DNA from: an uncultured Ruminococcus sp.
Lineage (GTDB): Bacteria; Bacillota; Clostridia; Oscillospirales; Ruminococcaceae
Length of the DNA stretch: 44,827 nt
Assembly (NCBI GenBank): GCA_945877315.1
Contig: CAMCRP010000026.1
Coordinates: 1 to 44,827, forward strand
Direction: 5' to 3'
Both the position numbers and the translations under genes were made by a program. Positions 1 to 8,500 of this stretch are shown here, piece by piece (within the stretch, counting starts at the first letter, position 1; each line of letters begins with the position of its first letter). Below the pieces are notes generated by a model. That model saw only the letters and a list, made by a program, of their open reading frames with translations, did no database searches and was not told the DNA's origin.

Positions 1-779
1 TCTATTATACCACTTTTTACTCGTTCTGTACAGGGGTTTTTAGAGATGCCCTTAACAATTATCTCTTTAAAACTTCCCGAAGAAAGGTTGTTATTCCGCT
101 CCACGGGTATTATCTTAAAATTCTTGTATAACTCCCGAACGAAATCATCATCATTGTATGAAAGCAAAAATCTGCCCTTAATGCCCGAAAGCACGTCCCT
201 CAGCCGCCTATGGTCGTCCTCGGAAAACGGAACATCATAGTGCTTTTCCGTAGTATGATAAGGCGGATCGCAGTAGAACAATGCTCCCGGACGGTCATAC
301 ACCCTTATCAGATTTTCAAAATCCTTATGCTCGATAACAACACCGTTGAGCCGTTTCGAAACCTCGGGAAGCTTCTCAAGAGCGTTTCCGAGATTTTTGT
401 AATTGCATCCGAATGTCCGTCTGTTGCCGCCGAAGCTTATCCTGATAAGCAGATAAAACATAGCCGCCCTCTGAATGTCCGTGAAGCCGGGAGCATTAAG
501 CAGCTCCTTGAAATTGTAGAAATCCTCACGGGAATTAAGCCGCCATTCAAGTTCCTTCTGCAATTCACCGCAATGGTATTTAATGCAGCGGAACAGATTC
601 ACAAGATTGCCCTCCGCATCATTATACACCTCCAGCTTAGCATGCCGATCACGCCCGAACAGCACCCAGCCCGCACTGCCGAACACCTCAATATATCGGT
701 CGATTTTTTCGGGAAACATGCCAATGATCGTTTCTCTCAGCAGCTTCTTTCCACCGATCCAGCAAATAGGGGAATTCAT
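1..779 (-). CDS. DNA adenine methylase, D12 (Dam) class, C-terminus cut by window edge
   Basis: The reading frame is open from an ATG at 779 to the window edge, giving 259 residues without a stop. The start has an AAAGGAAG ribosome site. The N-terminus carries the SAM-binding motif WIGGKK, the central part FGSAGW, and the catalytic motif DPPY appears in CDPPYHT, the order expected for alpha-class N6-adenine methyltransferases. The enzyme should methylate adenine in a short DNA target. It lies after the lysis genes at the far end of the phage, where Mu carries its DNA-modification gene mom, so protection of phage DNA from restriction is a reasonable inference. A terminator separates it from the holin. 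Confidence 0.9.
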   Translation of the reverse strand, partial: MNSPICWIGGKKLLRETIIGMFPEKIDRYIEVFGSAGWVLFGRDRHAKLEVYNDAEGNLVNLFRCIKYHCGELQKELEWRLNSREDFYNFKELLNAPGFTDIQRAAMFYLLIRISFGGNRRTFGCNYKNLGNALEKLPEVSKRLNGVVIEHKDFENLIRVYDRPGALFYCDPPYHTTEKHYDVPFSEDDHRRLRDVLSGIKGRFLLSYNDDDFVRELYKNFKIIPVERNNNLSSGSFKEIIVKGISKNPCTERVKSGII

Positions 780-805
780 AATTATCAAACTTCCTTTCAA
801 AATTT

Positions 806-841
806 ATAAAAACGGCAGTTCCTCCAAAAGAGAAACCGCCG
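806..841 (-). terminator. Intrinsic terminator after holin
   Basis: On the minus strand a GGCGGTTTCTC / GGAGGAACTGCC stem (with G-T pairs and a TTTT loop) is followed by GTTTTTAT. It ends the tail-lysis transcript and suggests that the methylase next to it has read-through or its own expression. Confidence 0.7.
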
Positions 842-867
842 CTTTTTTCAAAAAACTCGCTTAAAGC

Positions 868-1077
868 TCAATCGTCATTTTTCTCCGCAGCCGCCTTGTC
901 AACAGCCCCTTCGGACAGTATGTACACCGCCAGAACGCCCACCGAGGAAATGACCCCCGCCACACGTTCCTGACTCTCCGCATTCTGCCCGAACGCCATC
1001 ATAACGGCAATAGCAACGCCCGAAACCGCCGCCCAGAATTTACGGCTTGAAAGCTTTCTTTTCCAGTCTATTTTCAT
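868..1077 (-). CDS. Phage holin
   Basis: This 69-residue protein has a basic N-terminus (MKIDWKRKL) followed by two hydrophobic segments (about residues 13-28 and 39-55) and a charged tail, the usual form of small phage holins. I chose the ATG at 1077 because a GAGGGGTGAT ribosome site precedes it; an in-frame GTG 18 bases upstream is possible. It lies directly downstream of the endolysin gene and would form the membrane lesion that lets the muramidase reach peptidoglycan. I cannot assign the exact holin family. Confidence 0.8.
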   Translation of the reverse strand: MKIDWKRKLSSRKFWAAVSGVAIAVMMAFGQNAESQERVAGVISSVGVLAVYILSEGAVDKAAAEKNDD

Positions 1078-1091
1078 AAATATCACCCCTC

Positions 1092-1829
1092 TCACATTTT
1101 AGTACGCACAGCCGTCATACCCAGCTCGGAACAGCTCTTGCTTATTAAATCCGCCTGCTCCTCAGTAAGATTTTCGGCAATTGCAGACACTTTATACCGC
1201 TGTTTATCATCTGCACAAAAGCCATTTAAGCCCTGTTTTTTGATAGCTGACGGATAGTCTTTGTAGGAGATATTCATATCCACATCTCCCTTAATACCAA
1301 TAACAGAGCCTTTCCAAGAGTATTGCCACATACCCACATTTTTGCAGGAAACAGGCTTGATATTTTCCACCCTTGCCGACCAAGCCGAGTATCTTTTGGA
1401 AATATCCGCAGAAAGGTTTGATGCAAAAAAGCTGTCAAAGCTGTAAACACCGCACCAATATCCCGCCGCTTCCATTTTCCCACAGAACGCATTAACAAGG
1501 TCATCGCAGTTCCCACGAAGAACGTGTGACCGCTCTTCAATGTCAAACCACACGGGAAATGCAAGCTTTTTCCCCTTAATGAGTTTAAGACAAAAATCCG
1601 CTTCCTTTTCTGCATCTGCCGCAGTCCCCGCATAGCTGTAATGATACACCCCGACAGGCAGACCAACACGCACACATTCGGCATAGTTTTTCTCAAACTG
1701 CCGATCTATCTGCCTGGAATTTTCCCTGCCGAAACCGCATCTCAGAATGACGAATTCCACCTGTCCCGAAGCCTTGACCGTGCCCCAGTCTATAACCCCA
1801 TTATGCTGTGAAACATCTATACCATACAT
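1092..1829 (-). CDS. Endolysin, glycoside hydrolase family 25 muramidase
   Basis: The 245-residue protein starts MYGIDVSQHNG and contains the family-25 core: the N-terminal Asp in GIDVSQ, GVYHYSYA in the middle and the acidic pair in VWFDIEE at about residue 100. It cleaves the glycan strand of peptidoglycan at lysis. The C-terminal 40 residues (ending TAVRTKM) look like a small separate module, perhaps wall-binding. The ATG at 1829 is preferred over an upstream GTG because GGGGGTGAG lies just before it. It is followed by the holin gene, giving a two-gene lysis cassette at the end of the tail operon. Confidence 0.9.
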   Translation of the reverse strand: MYGIDVSQHNGVIDWGTVKASGQVEFVILRCGFGRENSRQIDRQFEKNYAECVRVGLPVGVYHYSYAGTAADAEKEADFCLKLIKGKKLAFPVWFDIEERSHVLRGNCDDLVNAFCGKMEAAGYWCGVYSFDSFFASNLSADISKRYSAWSARVENIKPVSCKNVGMWQYSWKGSVIGIKGDVDMNISYKDYPSAIKKQGLNGFCADDKQRYKVSAIAENLTEEQADLISKSCSELGMTAVRTKM

Positions 1830-1834
1830 TTTTC

Positions 1835-2005
1835 TCACCCCCACTTCATTTTTTGGAATTCACGTTCTTCGTCGATTTCGGACTTATGCTCCTTGTAAAA
1901 AGCATTAACATCGTCCGAGGACATCTCATAGATTTCGGCAACGTCTTCAAAAGACATGCCCATAGCTATGGATTTGATCAATTCTTTTTTCTCGCACTCA
2001 GTCAT
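1835..2005 (-). CDS. Small phage protein, 56 aa, unknown
   Basis: The frame begins ATG at 2005 behind a GAAAGGAG ribosome site and ends TGA at 1835, six bases before the endolysin start. The product is acidic and helical (MTECEKKELIKS...), with a stretch GMSFEDVAEIYEMSSDDV that resembles a helix-turn-helix-like fold, but I do not recognise a family. Its place between the LRR tail gene and the endolysin is where many Firmicutes phages keep short accessory tail or lysis proteins. Confidence 0.7.
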   Translation of the reverse strand: MTECEKKELIKSIAMGMSFEDVAEIYEMSSDDVNAFYKEHKSEIDEEREFQKMKWG

Positions 2006-2020
2006 GATTTAGCTCCTTTC

Positions 2021-2920
2021 TCACGCCAGCGTCAGACCCTTAGCCGCAGCAGCAGCCTTATCCTCGTCGGTCAGTGTTGCAAGATTAGTACTTCCTATCG
2101 TCAGCGTTTTTCCGCTGTTGTCCGCATAATTTGCGATAATGCCATTGATAACATCAGCGGATAACGTGCATTCATTTAACGTTAAATCACATTTAAAACC
2201 TGCGCCTACCGTCACATCGGTTAGCGCAGTGCAATTTGCAAACGCCCGAAAATTTAAATTAATTACGGACGACGGTATATGCAGTTTTGTCATTACTTTA
2301 CAAAGTCTAAAAGCATATTCTGATATATCAGTAACAGTATTTGGTATAATTACTTCTGCCAATTTATAGCAATATGCAAACGCATTTTGCCCTATTGTTT
2401 TAACGCTTTTGCCCCATACTATAGATTTTAAATTGCTACACTCGCTAAACGCCAGATACCCGACCTCAGTTACGCTGTCAGACAATGTAACAGACGTTAT
2501 ATTGCTGTTGTTTTTAAACGTTTGATACAGCTTTGTTACACCGTTAGGTACGACTATATCACCATACGGCAGCCCCGTCTGCGGGTCTAACGGATATATG
2601 CCTAATTGTTCACTGATTCCACCACCTTTCTTGACCGCCTTAAAAGGGCAGTCCGCATAATTCTGCGCCACCACAAGTGCCTTGCCCGTGCCGAGCAGAT
2701 AAACCGAAAGAAAGCCGTCCGTCTGAATCCGTCCGCACTCTCCTGCGGGGATAGTCATTACCCCGTCCGCACCCTCGGAAATATCAGCGGACAGTCCCGC
2801 AAAAATATCTCCGTCGGACATATTTTTAATCCACACCCAGCCATAAACGGCGGGCAAAGTGACCTTTTCGGCAGCCCCAGTCAGGGTAACTGTGCCCGTT
2901 GATTTTGTAAGTGTTGCCAT
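2021..2920 (-). CDS. Tail protein with BspA-type leucine-rich repeats
   Basis: In this 299-residue protein about the first 100 residues are Thr/Gly/Val-rich and beta-like. Residues about 110-235 form five or so 23-residue repeats of the LRR_5/BspA type (for example LKSIVWGKSVKTIGQNAF, then LAEVIIPNTVTDISEYAF). The C-terminus (LATLTDEDKAAAAAKGLTLA) matches a module I know from gut Clostridia surface proteins. BspA-like repeats usually mediate adhesion to cells or matrix. As the last tail gene before lysis it is the best candidate for a receptor-binding or host-adhesion protein. The repeat assignment is firm; the role is inferred. Confidence 0.8.
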   Translation of the reverse strand: MATLTKSTGTVTLTGAAEKVTLPAVYGWVWIKNMSDGDIFAGLSADISEGADGVMTIPAGECGRIQTDGFLSVYLLGTGKALVVAQNYADCPFKAVKKGGGISEQLGIYPLDPQTGLPYGDIVVPNGVTKLYQTFKNNSNITSVTLSDSVTEVGYLAFSECSNLKSIVWGKSVKTIGQNAFAYCYKLAEVIIPNTVTDISEYAFRLCKVMTKLHIPSSVINLNFRAFANCTALTDVTVGAGFKCDLTLNECTLSADVINGIIANYADNSGKTLTIGSTNLATLTDEDKAAAAAKGLTLA

Positions 2921-2934
2921 AAAATTTATACCTC

Positions 2935-3609
2935 CTAACTAATATCTTCTATACCTTCGCATCTGCTAAACGCCAGCAAAAACCCCTTTAAAATATCCGC
3001 AGACATCATACAGTGACCAGAGCACATATTTGAGTATATTTCCGGACTTACCATAGTACACACACCGTTTTCAAAGTACTTGGTCACCATTCTATATTTG
3101 TTGCTGCTAGTGCTCCTTTTTACACCGGCTTGGTACCTAACCTCGTTCCATGAGTAGTTTAATTCTTTGTTACCGGACGACACATCATCAAGACTAAGCC
3201 GGCAATCCTCGATTTTATTTTCGTACTCATACGATACAGTCCAAGCACCGCCGGAGGTGCGGCTCATACCCTTGTAGTAACGGGTATACTTGTTAATAGG
3301 TACAACTCCGACGATTTTGTTATTTTTTAAAACAACAAAAAGTATTTCGCAGTTAGTTTGTAAAGGGTATGGAGCAATATAGCTTTCGTTTAGCGGTACA
3401 GGTATACCTGTACTGCTTGTACTGTATACTGTTAAACACTCCTCAGCCGTGTAATAGTCAGCATTAAGTCCAATGCTCCAGTCCGTCCCGACCAGCTGAT
3501 ATTTTTTGATAAAAGTCATATCGTCCAGACCGCCCGAGCCACCCCCACCCGACTGAGCACCATCATTAAACCCAGTCACATACCCCATCACAAAATCCTC
3601 ATCTCTCAT
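2935..3609 (-). CDS. Putative tail fibre/tip protein, unknown
   Basis: The 224-residue protein starts MRDEDFVMGYVTGFNDGAQ and then has a GGGGSGG linker, an N-terminal pattern I know from tail-tip proteins of gut Clostridia phages. The rest has no recognised domain; it is beta-rich with scattered Cys. A GGAGGTGGTA ribosome site precedes the start, which overlaps the stop of the upstream gene (TAATG). It lies between the tail-tip genes and the LRR protein, so it is probably part of the distal tail. Confidence 0.65.
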   Translation of the reverse strand: MRDEDFVMGYVTGFNDGAQSGGGGSGGLDDMTFIKKYQLVGTDWSIGLNADYYTAEECLTVYSTSSTGIPVPLNESYIAPYPLQTNCEILFVVLKNNKIVGVVPINKYTRYYKGMSRTSGGAWTVSYEYENKIEDCRLSLDDVSSGNKELNYSWNEVRYQAGVKRSTSSNKYRMVTKYFENGVCTMVSPEIYSNMCSGHCMMSADILKGFLLAFSRCEGIEDIS

Positions 3610-3869
3610 TACCTTACCACCTCCGTCCTAGCACCATCGGGGTGAACAAAAGCCGTTATCCTGCCCGCAGTATCCCGTTCCAAAGCATATGAGCGGGTAA
3701 CAGTATCGTCCTCTACAGTATAAGCAAAATCAATTGCTCCATCGGAAATGGCTATCGAGGACGGGTGAAGCTCTGTCAGCAGAAACCCGGAAACCTCCAG
3801 AAAATCCGCCTCACACCGCCAGCCTGTAAAGCCGTCAGAGTTGGATTTGGGGAAAAAATCAGCAGTCAT
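3609..3869 (-). CDS. Small tail-region protein, 86 aa, unknown
   Basis: The gene overlaps the preceding one by four bases (ATGA) and the next by one, so translation is probably coupled. The protein reads like a beta-sandwich (VSGFLLTELHPSSIAISDGAIDF...) without a family I recognise. It sits in the tail-tip block and is probably a minor structural or assembly protein. Confidence 0.6.
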   Translation of the reverse strand: MTADFFPKSNSDGFTGWRCEADFLEVSGFLLTELHPSSIAISDGAIDFAYTVEDDTVTRSYALERDTAGRITAFVHPDGARTEVVR

Positions 3870-5167
3870 GTGCTTACCTCCAATTTGTCATTATCGAAAA
3901 TTGCACGAAATCCGCCTTTGAACAGCTCCGTTGTAACTCCTTCGCCTTTTGAGCTGATTGAACCCTTTGCAGAAATTTTCAGGCAGCCATAATCAGCTCC
4001 GACAGTCAGCTTGCGTTTGACATGTTCCGCATTTTCACCTGTATAATCTGCGTCCGATTCGGCTTTTCCGGAACCGCTGATTGATGCAAATATTCCCGAA
4101 GCGGTAAATCTGTAGGATAAGCTTGAAGCATAAAATGTGTTGTTGTATCCCGAAACGCTTACAAGGGAAAAATACGGATATATTTTCGTAACGATACAGT
4201 TTCCGATTGAAAACTCCGTCCCGAAATTATTGCCGCCGCAAGACCAGAGTGGAAGATTATCGGTCGCATATTCCTTTCCTTCACTTTTAGCATTCGGTAT
4301 AAGCGGATCCACCAGCTTAAGTATCAGATCGTTCCGGTATTTACCCACGGGCTTCTGAATTATACCGTAATCTTCAAGAGTTTCATTTTCCGATAAAGCA
4401 GGCGATTCCGTACCGTTTTTTGAAACAACGATCTGACTTATGTTGCTTCCCGGGCTTCCCACCGATATGCTGTCATAATCGTCATTTGTAAGACTGATGG
4501 TCTGTGCACCGGGCGGCTGCATAGCAACTCGCATTGAAGCTTTAGTAGTAATATCGGCATAACAGTTTGAACCGTTTGCTGCCGCTATATATCCCAGAGC
4601 TTCCCGCATTTTCAAACCGCTTTGCGTAGGAATATCCAGGGCAAGTACAGACGCATCGGGACGTTCGACAGACATAGAACCGCAGTGATCGCTAAGCCCA
4701 GATTCTATTAAAGTAATCTGTGTACCAACAGTTCGGCTGAACGTATGGGAAACGCCGTCCTCATCTGTATAATCCTCAGGCGGCTGATCATACTCCTTAT
4801 CAGAAAATCCGAGTGCATCGTCCGCAGAAAAGCTGAGTACCCCATTTTTGAGGCTTCTGTCGTGAATATACCAGCTGCCAAGCTCGGTGAAAGCACCACC
4901 GTCAGAATATGAGAATGTCACCTCCGCATTCCTTTCGGGCATATTGCCTTTAAGAATTACAGAGGCATTGAACGTGGAAACAACAACGCTGCCAACGCTG
5001 TAACCGTCCCCACCGCCGTTGATCGTCAGCCCGGGGCTTGCGATTATCTCATCGCTGCCGTATTCCGTGCCACCGATCGTCAGCTTGTAATCCCATCTAC
5101 CCCGAACCTCCGGACACAGTTTCTGCTTCCTTTTCCGTAAATGTGATAGTAGGGATAGTCCACACAT
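3866..5167 (-). CDS. Tail-tip / minor structural protein (Tal-like position), start uncertain
   Basis: The open frame gives 433 residues. From about residue 25 (WDYKLTIGGTEYGSDEI) it looks like a normal N-terminus for a phage tail hub protein, with a middle section (YIAAANGSNCYADI, ISLTNDDYDSIS) similar to baseplate/tail-tip proteins. The listed ATG at 5167 lies 71 bases inside the upstream gene, has no ribosome site and adds a basic, unlikely leader. An ATG at 5096, directly after the upstream stop and behind GGAGG, is out of frame by one base; see findings. The true start is therefore unknown. Gene position after tape measure and a Dit-position protein suggests a tail-associated hub. Confidence 0.65.
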   Translation of the reverse strand: MCGLSLLSHLRKRKQKLCPEVRGRWDYKLTIGGTEYGSDEIIASPGLTINGGGDGYSVGSVVVSTFNASVILKGNMPERNAEVTFSYSDGGAFTELGSWYIHDRSLKNGVLSFSADDALGFSDKEYDQPPEDYTDEDGVSHTFSRTVGTQITLIESGLSDHCGSMSVERPDASVLALDIPTQSGLKMREALGYIAAANGSNCYADITTKASMRVAMQPPGAQTISLTNDDYDSISVGSPGSNISQIVVSKNGTESPALSENETLEDYGIIQKPVGKYRNDLILKLVDPLIPNAKSEGKEYATDNLPLWSCGGNNFGTEFSIGNCIVTKIYPYFSLVSVSGYNNTFYASSLSYRFTASGIFASISGSGKAESDADYTGENAEHVKRKLTVGADYGCLKISAKGSISSKGEGVTTELFKGGFRAIFDNDKLEVST

Positions 5168-5498
5168 TTACAAAAGTGCCACGGGTAGTTTCCATTTCCG
5201 CATAATGAGCAGCGGGAAGAGTAGGCTTTGAAAAAATTCGAGTTTCTTCACCGTTTGCGGGATCTATATAGGTTATCGAAACATTATCACCGCTGAGTAT
5301 AGCCCGGAATAGCTCGTTCATCTGCTCCGTAAACATCGGCTCGAAATCAACTGAAAGATTTCTCTTGTAGCCTACTACATTGGAAATAGTTTTCCCCGAA
5401 ACAGCAGTAAAACCTTCACCGTTTACGGGTACGATCTGCACGGAATATTTACCGAGATATTCGTCTATATCCTTTTCATTTATGGTAATTTTCAGCAT
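5097..5498 (-). CDS. Tail protein downstream of tape measure (Dit position)
   Basis: The 133-residue protein (MLKITINEKDIDEYLGKYSV...) ends with a GGSG tail. It contains no domain I can name with certainty. The gene directly follows the tape measure gene (13 bases apart), where siphoviruses encode the distal tail protein or a small tail-tip component. It probably belongs to the tail tip. Confidence 0.6.
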   Translation of the reverse strand: MLKITINEKDIDEYLGKYSVQIVPVNGEGFTAVSGKTISNVVGYKRNLSVDFEPMFTEQMNELFRAILSGDNVSITYIDPANGEETRIFSKPTLPAAHYAEMETTRGTFVNVWTIPTITFTEKEAETVSGGSG

Positions 5499-5510
5499 AG
5501 TTCCACCTCA

Positions 5511-8500
5511 TTAATTGTTGATAACAGTCCTTCCGGTCTGTCTGCCGACGTTGTTAAGTGCTTTCCTTGAAATGCGGGCAAATTCCGATTCGCTTACGGT
5601 GATAACAACGTCACCGTCCGGATATGTTTCACGAATAGCTTCAACAACTTCCTGCTTTGTAATGCCCTTATAAGCCCCTGAGAATGAGCTTTCGGAATAG
5701 CTTGGAGTGGTCGAATTATTAGCCGGCGAAGGAATATATCCGTTCATCGCTGCACCTGAAAAAGCAAGGGACGAAGCAGCAGAAGCAAACCACATTTTCA
5801 GGATTTCCCACTGGGACTGCATACCCTTAAGAATGCTGTCTACAAAATTTCTGCCTATCTGCTCCATTGTCGAATACACATCAACAGCCTTTTCGGATAA
5901 GCCCTGTTCAAAGCCTTCAAGAGTATTAACGCCAATGTCATTAAATACCACCGAGGGCGAATGGGTGTCAAGTGTCTTTCTGCAGGCTTCTATAACTCCG
6001 TTCATTGTTTCGGTCATAGCAGCACTGCTGTCCGATTTCTTGCTTTCAATGCCTTCGATAAAGCCGTTGATACTGTCCTCACCGATAAGCTTAGTTTCCG
6101 GCGGAAGTGCATCAAGAACAGTTTTGACTTCTTTTGCAAAATTCTTCTCCAAATTTTCTATTTCCGAAGCGTAAAAATCTTTTGCAAACTTCTGGGCGTA
6201 CTGCTGCTTTTTGTCATATTTGTCGGAGTATGCCTTGAGTTCCGATGCCGACATTTTATTAAGCAGATTCATATATTCCTGGCCCTTTTCAGCGTCCATC
6301 GAAAGGATCTCCGAAAGCAGTCCCTCGGAAACCTTCTTGTCTTTCAACTTGTCAAAAGATTTGCTGTATTTGTCCATTGCGGCTAGCTGTTTGTCCAGGT
6401 TTTCAAGTTTCATCTTTTGAGTTTTCTCGGTAGTGCCGTCGGATTTTTGAATTTCCTTTTCCACCATCGTGTAAAGATCGCCATAGTTTGCCAGACTGTT
6501 TGCAAGCTTATCCTGATTTGCAATAAGCTCATTATACTTTTTCTTATGACTGTCTATAATGCTGTTTATGCTGTCACTCCAAACTGAGAATGATTTTTCA
6601 GCGTCTTTTCTGTCTTGCTCTGTAATTTCATCATTGATTTCTTTACGGGCAATTTTTATATTGTCGCCGTATTCTTCCCAGAGATCAAGACCTTTAGCGG
6701 CATATTTTGCAAGCAGTTTTTCCAGCTCATCATAATATTGGGTTTTGGTGATCTCACCAAGCTTGCAGCGTGTGTCAAGAGCCTTTTCTTCCTTGTCGAA
6801 GCTGTCTTGTAGGTCCTTAAGCCGTTTTTCTTCGGCTTCCTTGGCTTCTTGGATTTGCTTTTCGGCAGCTTCCTTATCGGCTTTGAGTTTATCATCGTTG
6901 AGCTTTTTCTGATCTTCAAGAGTTTTGTCATATACTTCCCACCAATCGGCAAGCTCCTTGACATTTGCCTCCTCGATGATAGCAAGACGTTTTTCGAGAT
7001 ACTCACCCTCGCCTGAAAGCTGATGCTTTTTGTATTTGTCCTCAAGCTCGGAAAGCTTGTCGTTCATGGCTGCAAGATTTTCCTCGGAGTTTCTAAGCAG
7101 AATTTCAGAGGAATTATCGTTTATCATACTGTCACGATACTGTTCCGCCTGACGTTCATAGAAATCCTTCTGGGCATCAAGCTGAGAATCGAAGATTTCA
7201 CCCTGCGCTCTCATGGAATCCATTTTTGCGTCAACAATCTTCTGCTCATATTCCTCGACTTCCTGCTCGGCTTCGTTAAGCAAAGAATTCTGCGTAACAT
7301 ATATCTGATTCAGATTATCCAGTTCTTCCTGAGCAACTTCTTTCTGTACTTCAAGATACTTTTTAACGCTTTTGTATCCTGCCGCTCTTGCCGCTTCTCT
7401 CTGCTCTTCGGTGGCAAGCTCCTCTGAAACATAGTGGTCAAACTCAAATGCTGCTTTCTCATAAGCTGCACCCGCATCAAGCCATGCCTGTTTAGCTTCC
7501 TCGGTTGTATCCTTGACCTTTTCGAGATTTACAACAGACTTCTGATAAAGTGAGGCATTTAACTGTAAATAAGCCTGTTCTCCCAGATATTTGATGTAGT
7601 CTTTCATAGACTTGGCAGTTTCGACATACGCATCGCCCTGCTCACCGATAAGCTTAATGCTGTCAGGGTAGAGCTCATTCATCTGATTTACAAGGTTGCG
7701 GACCGTATCATAGCTGCCGATCACTTTGCCCTGTTCATCAAGATGTTCTTGGAGCCTTTCATAAAGACCCTCATAGGTTTTTATATTCTCATCATTTTGC
7801 TTGTTTGCTTCTTCCGCAGCCGTTTTCAGTTCATCGTACTCATTCCGCAGTTCCTTAAGAGTTTCAATCTGTTCTTTGTATTTGTCGGTGACCGCCTGAA
7901 CGGAGGGTGGAATTTCATCCTCTGCTTTTCTGAAAACAATAAATGCTGCACCGATCGCTGCTGCTAAAGCGGTTATCGCAACTGTAACTGCTACTATTGG
8001 ATTTGCTACCATAGCCGCTAAAACTGCTTTAAGAGCAATTACCAACTTAGATGAAGCGACTGCTGCAGCTGCCGAGGATATAGCAGCACCTTTGGTAGCT
8101 AGTATATATGCTCCAAATGCCGCTGTACAGGCAACCACGGTCACCTGTAAAACCTTAAAAGCATTTGTAAGCACACCCATATCCTTGCCCGCTGTTGCAA
8201 TTGCTGTTACAAGGGCAGCTATAGCCGTGCCAATAATAACAAACTTGTTTGCAGAAATAACTGTATTAAAAGCAGCCTGTGCAGTAATTGCACCGTCAGT
8301 AGCTGTTTTAAATGTTACAAGTCCTGTAATTGCTGTTGAAATTCCCGCAGCAAGGTCTGAGAAAAGTTTTCCAAATTTCCAAGCCAAAAAAGCAGAACCT
8401 ATCGCAGTAACAAGCGTGAGAATAGTTTCACCGTTGTTCGCTATCCATTCAAACATAGAGATTATTGCAGGAATAGCGTCCTTTACGGCGAATTTTGCAA

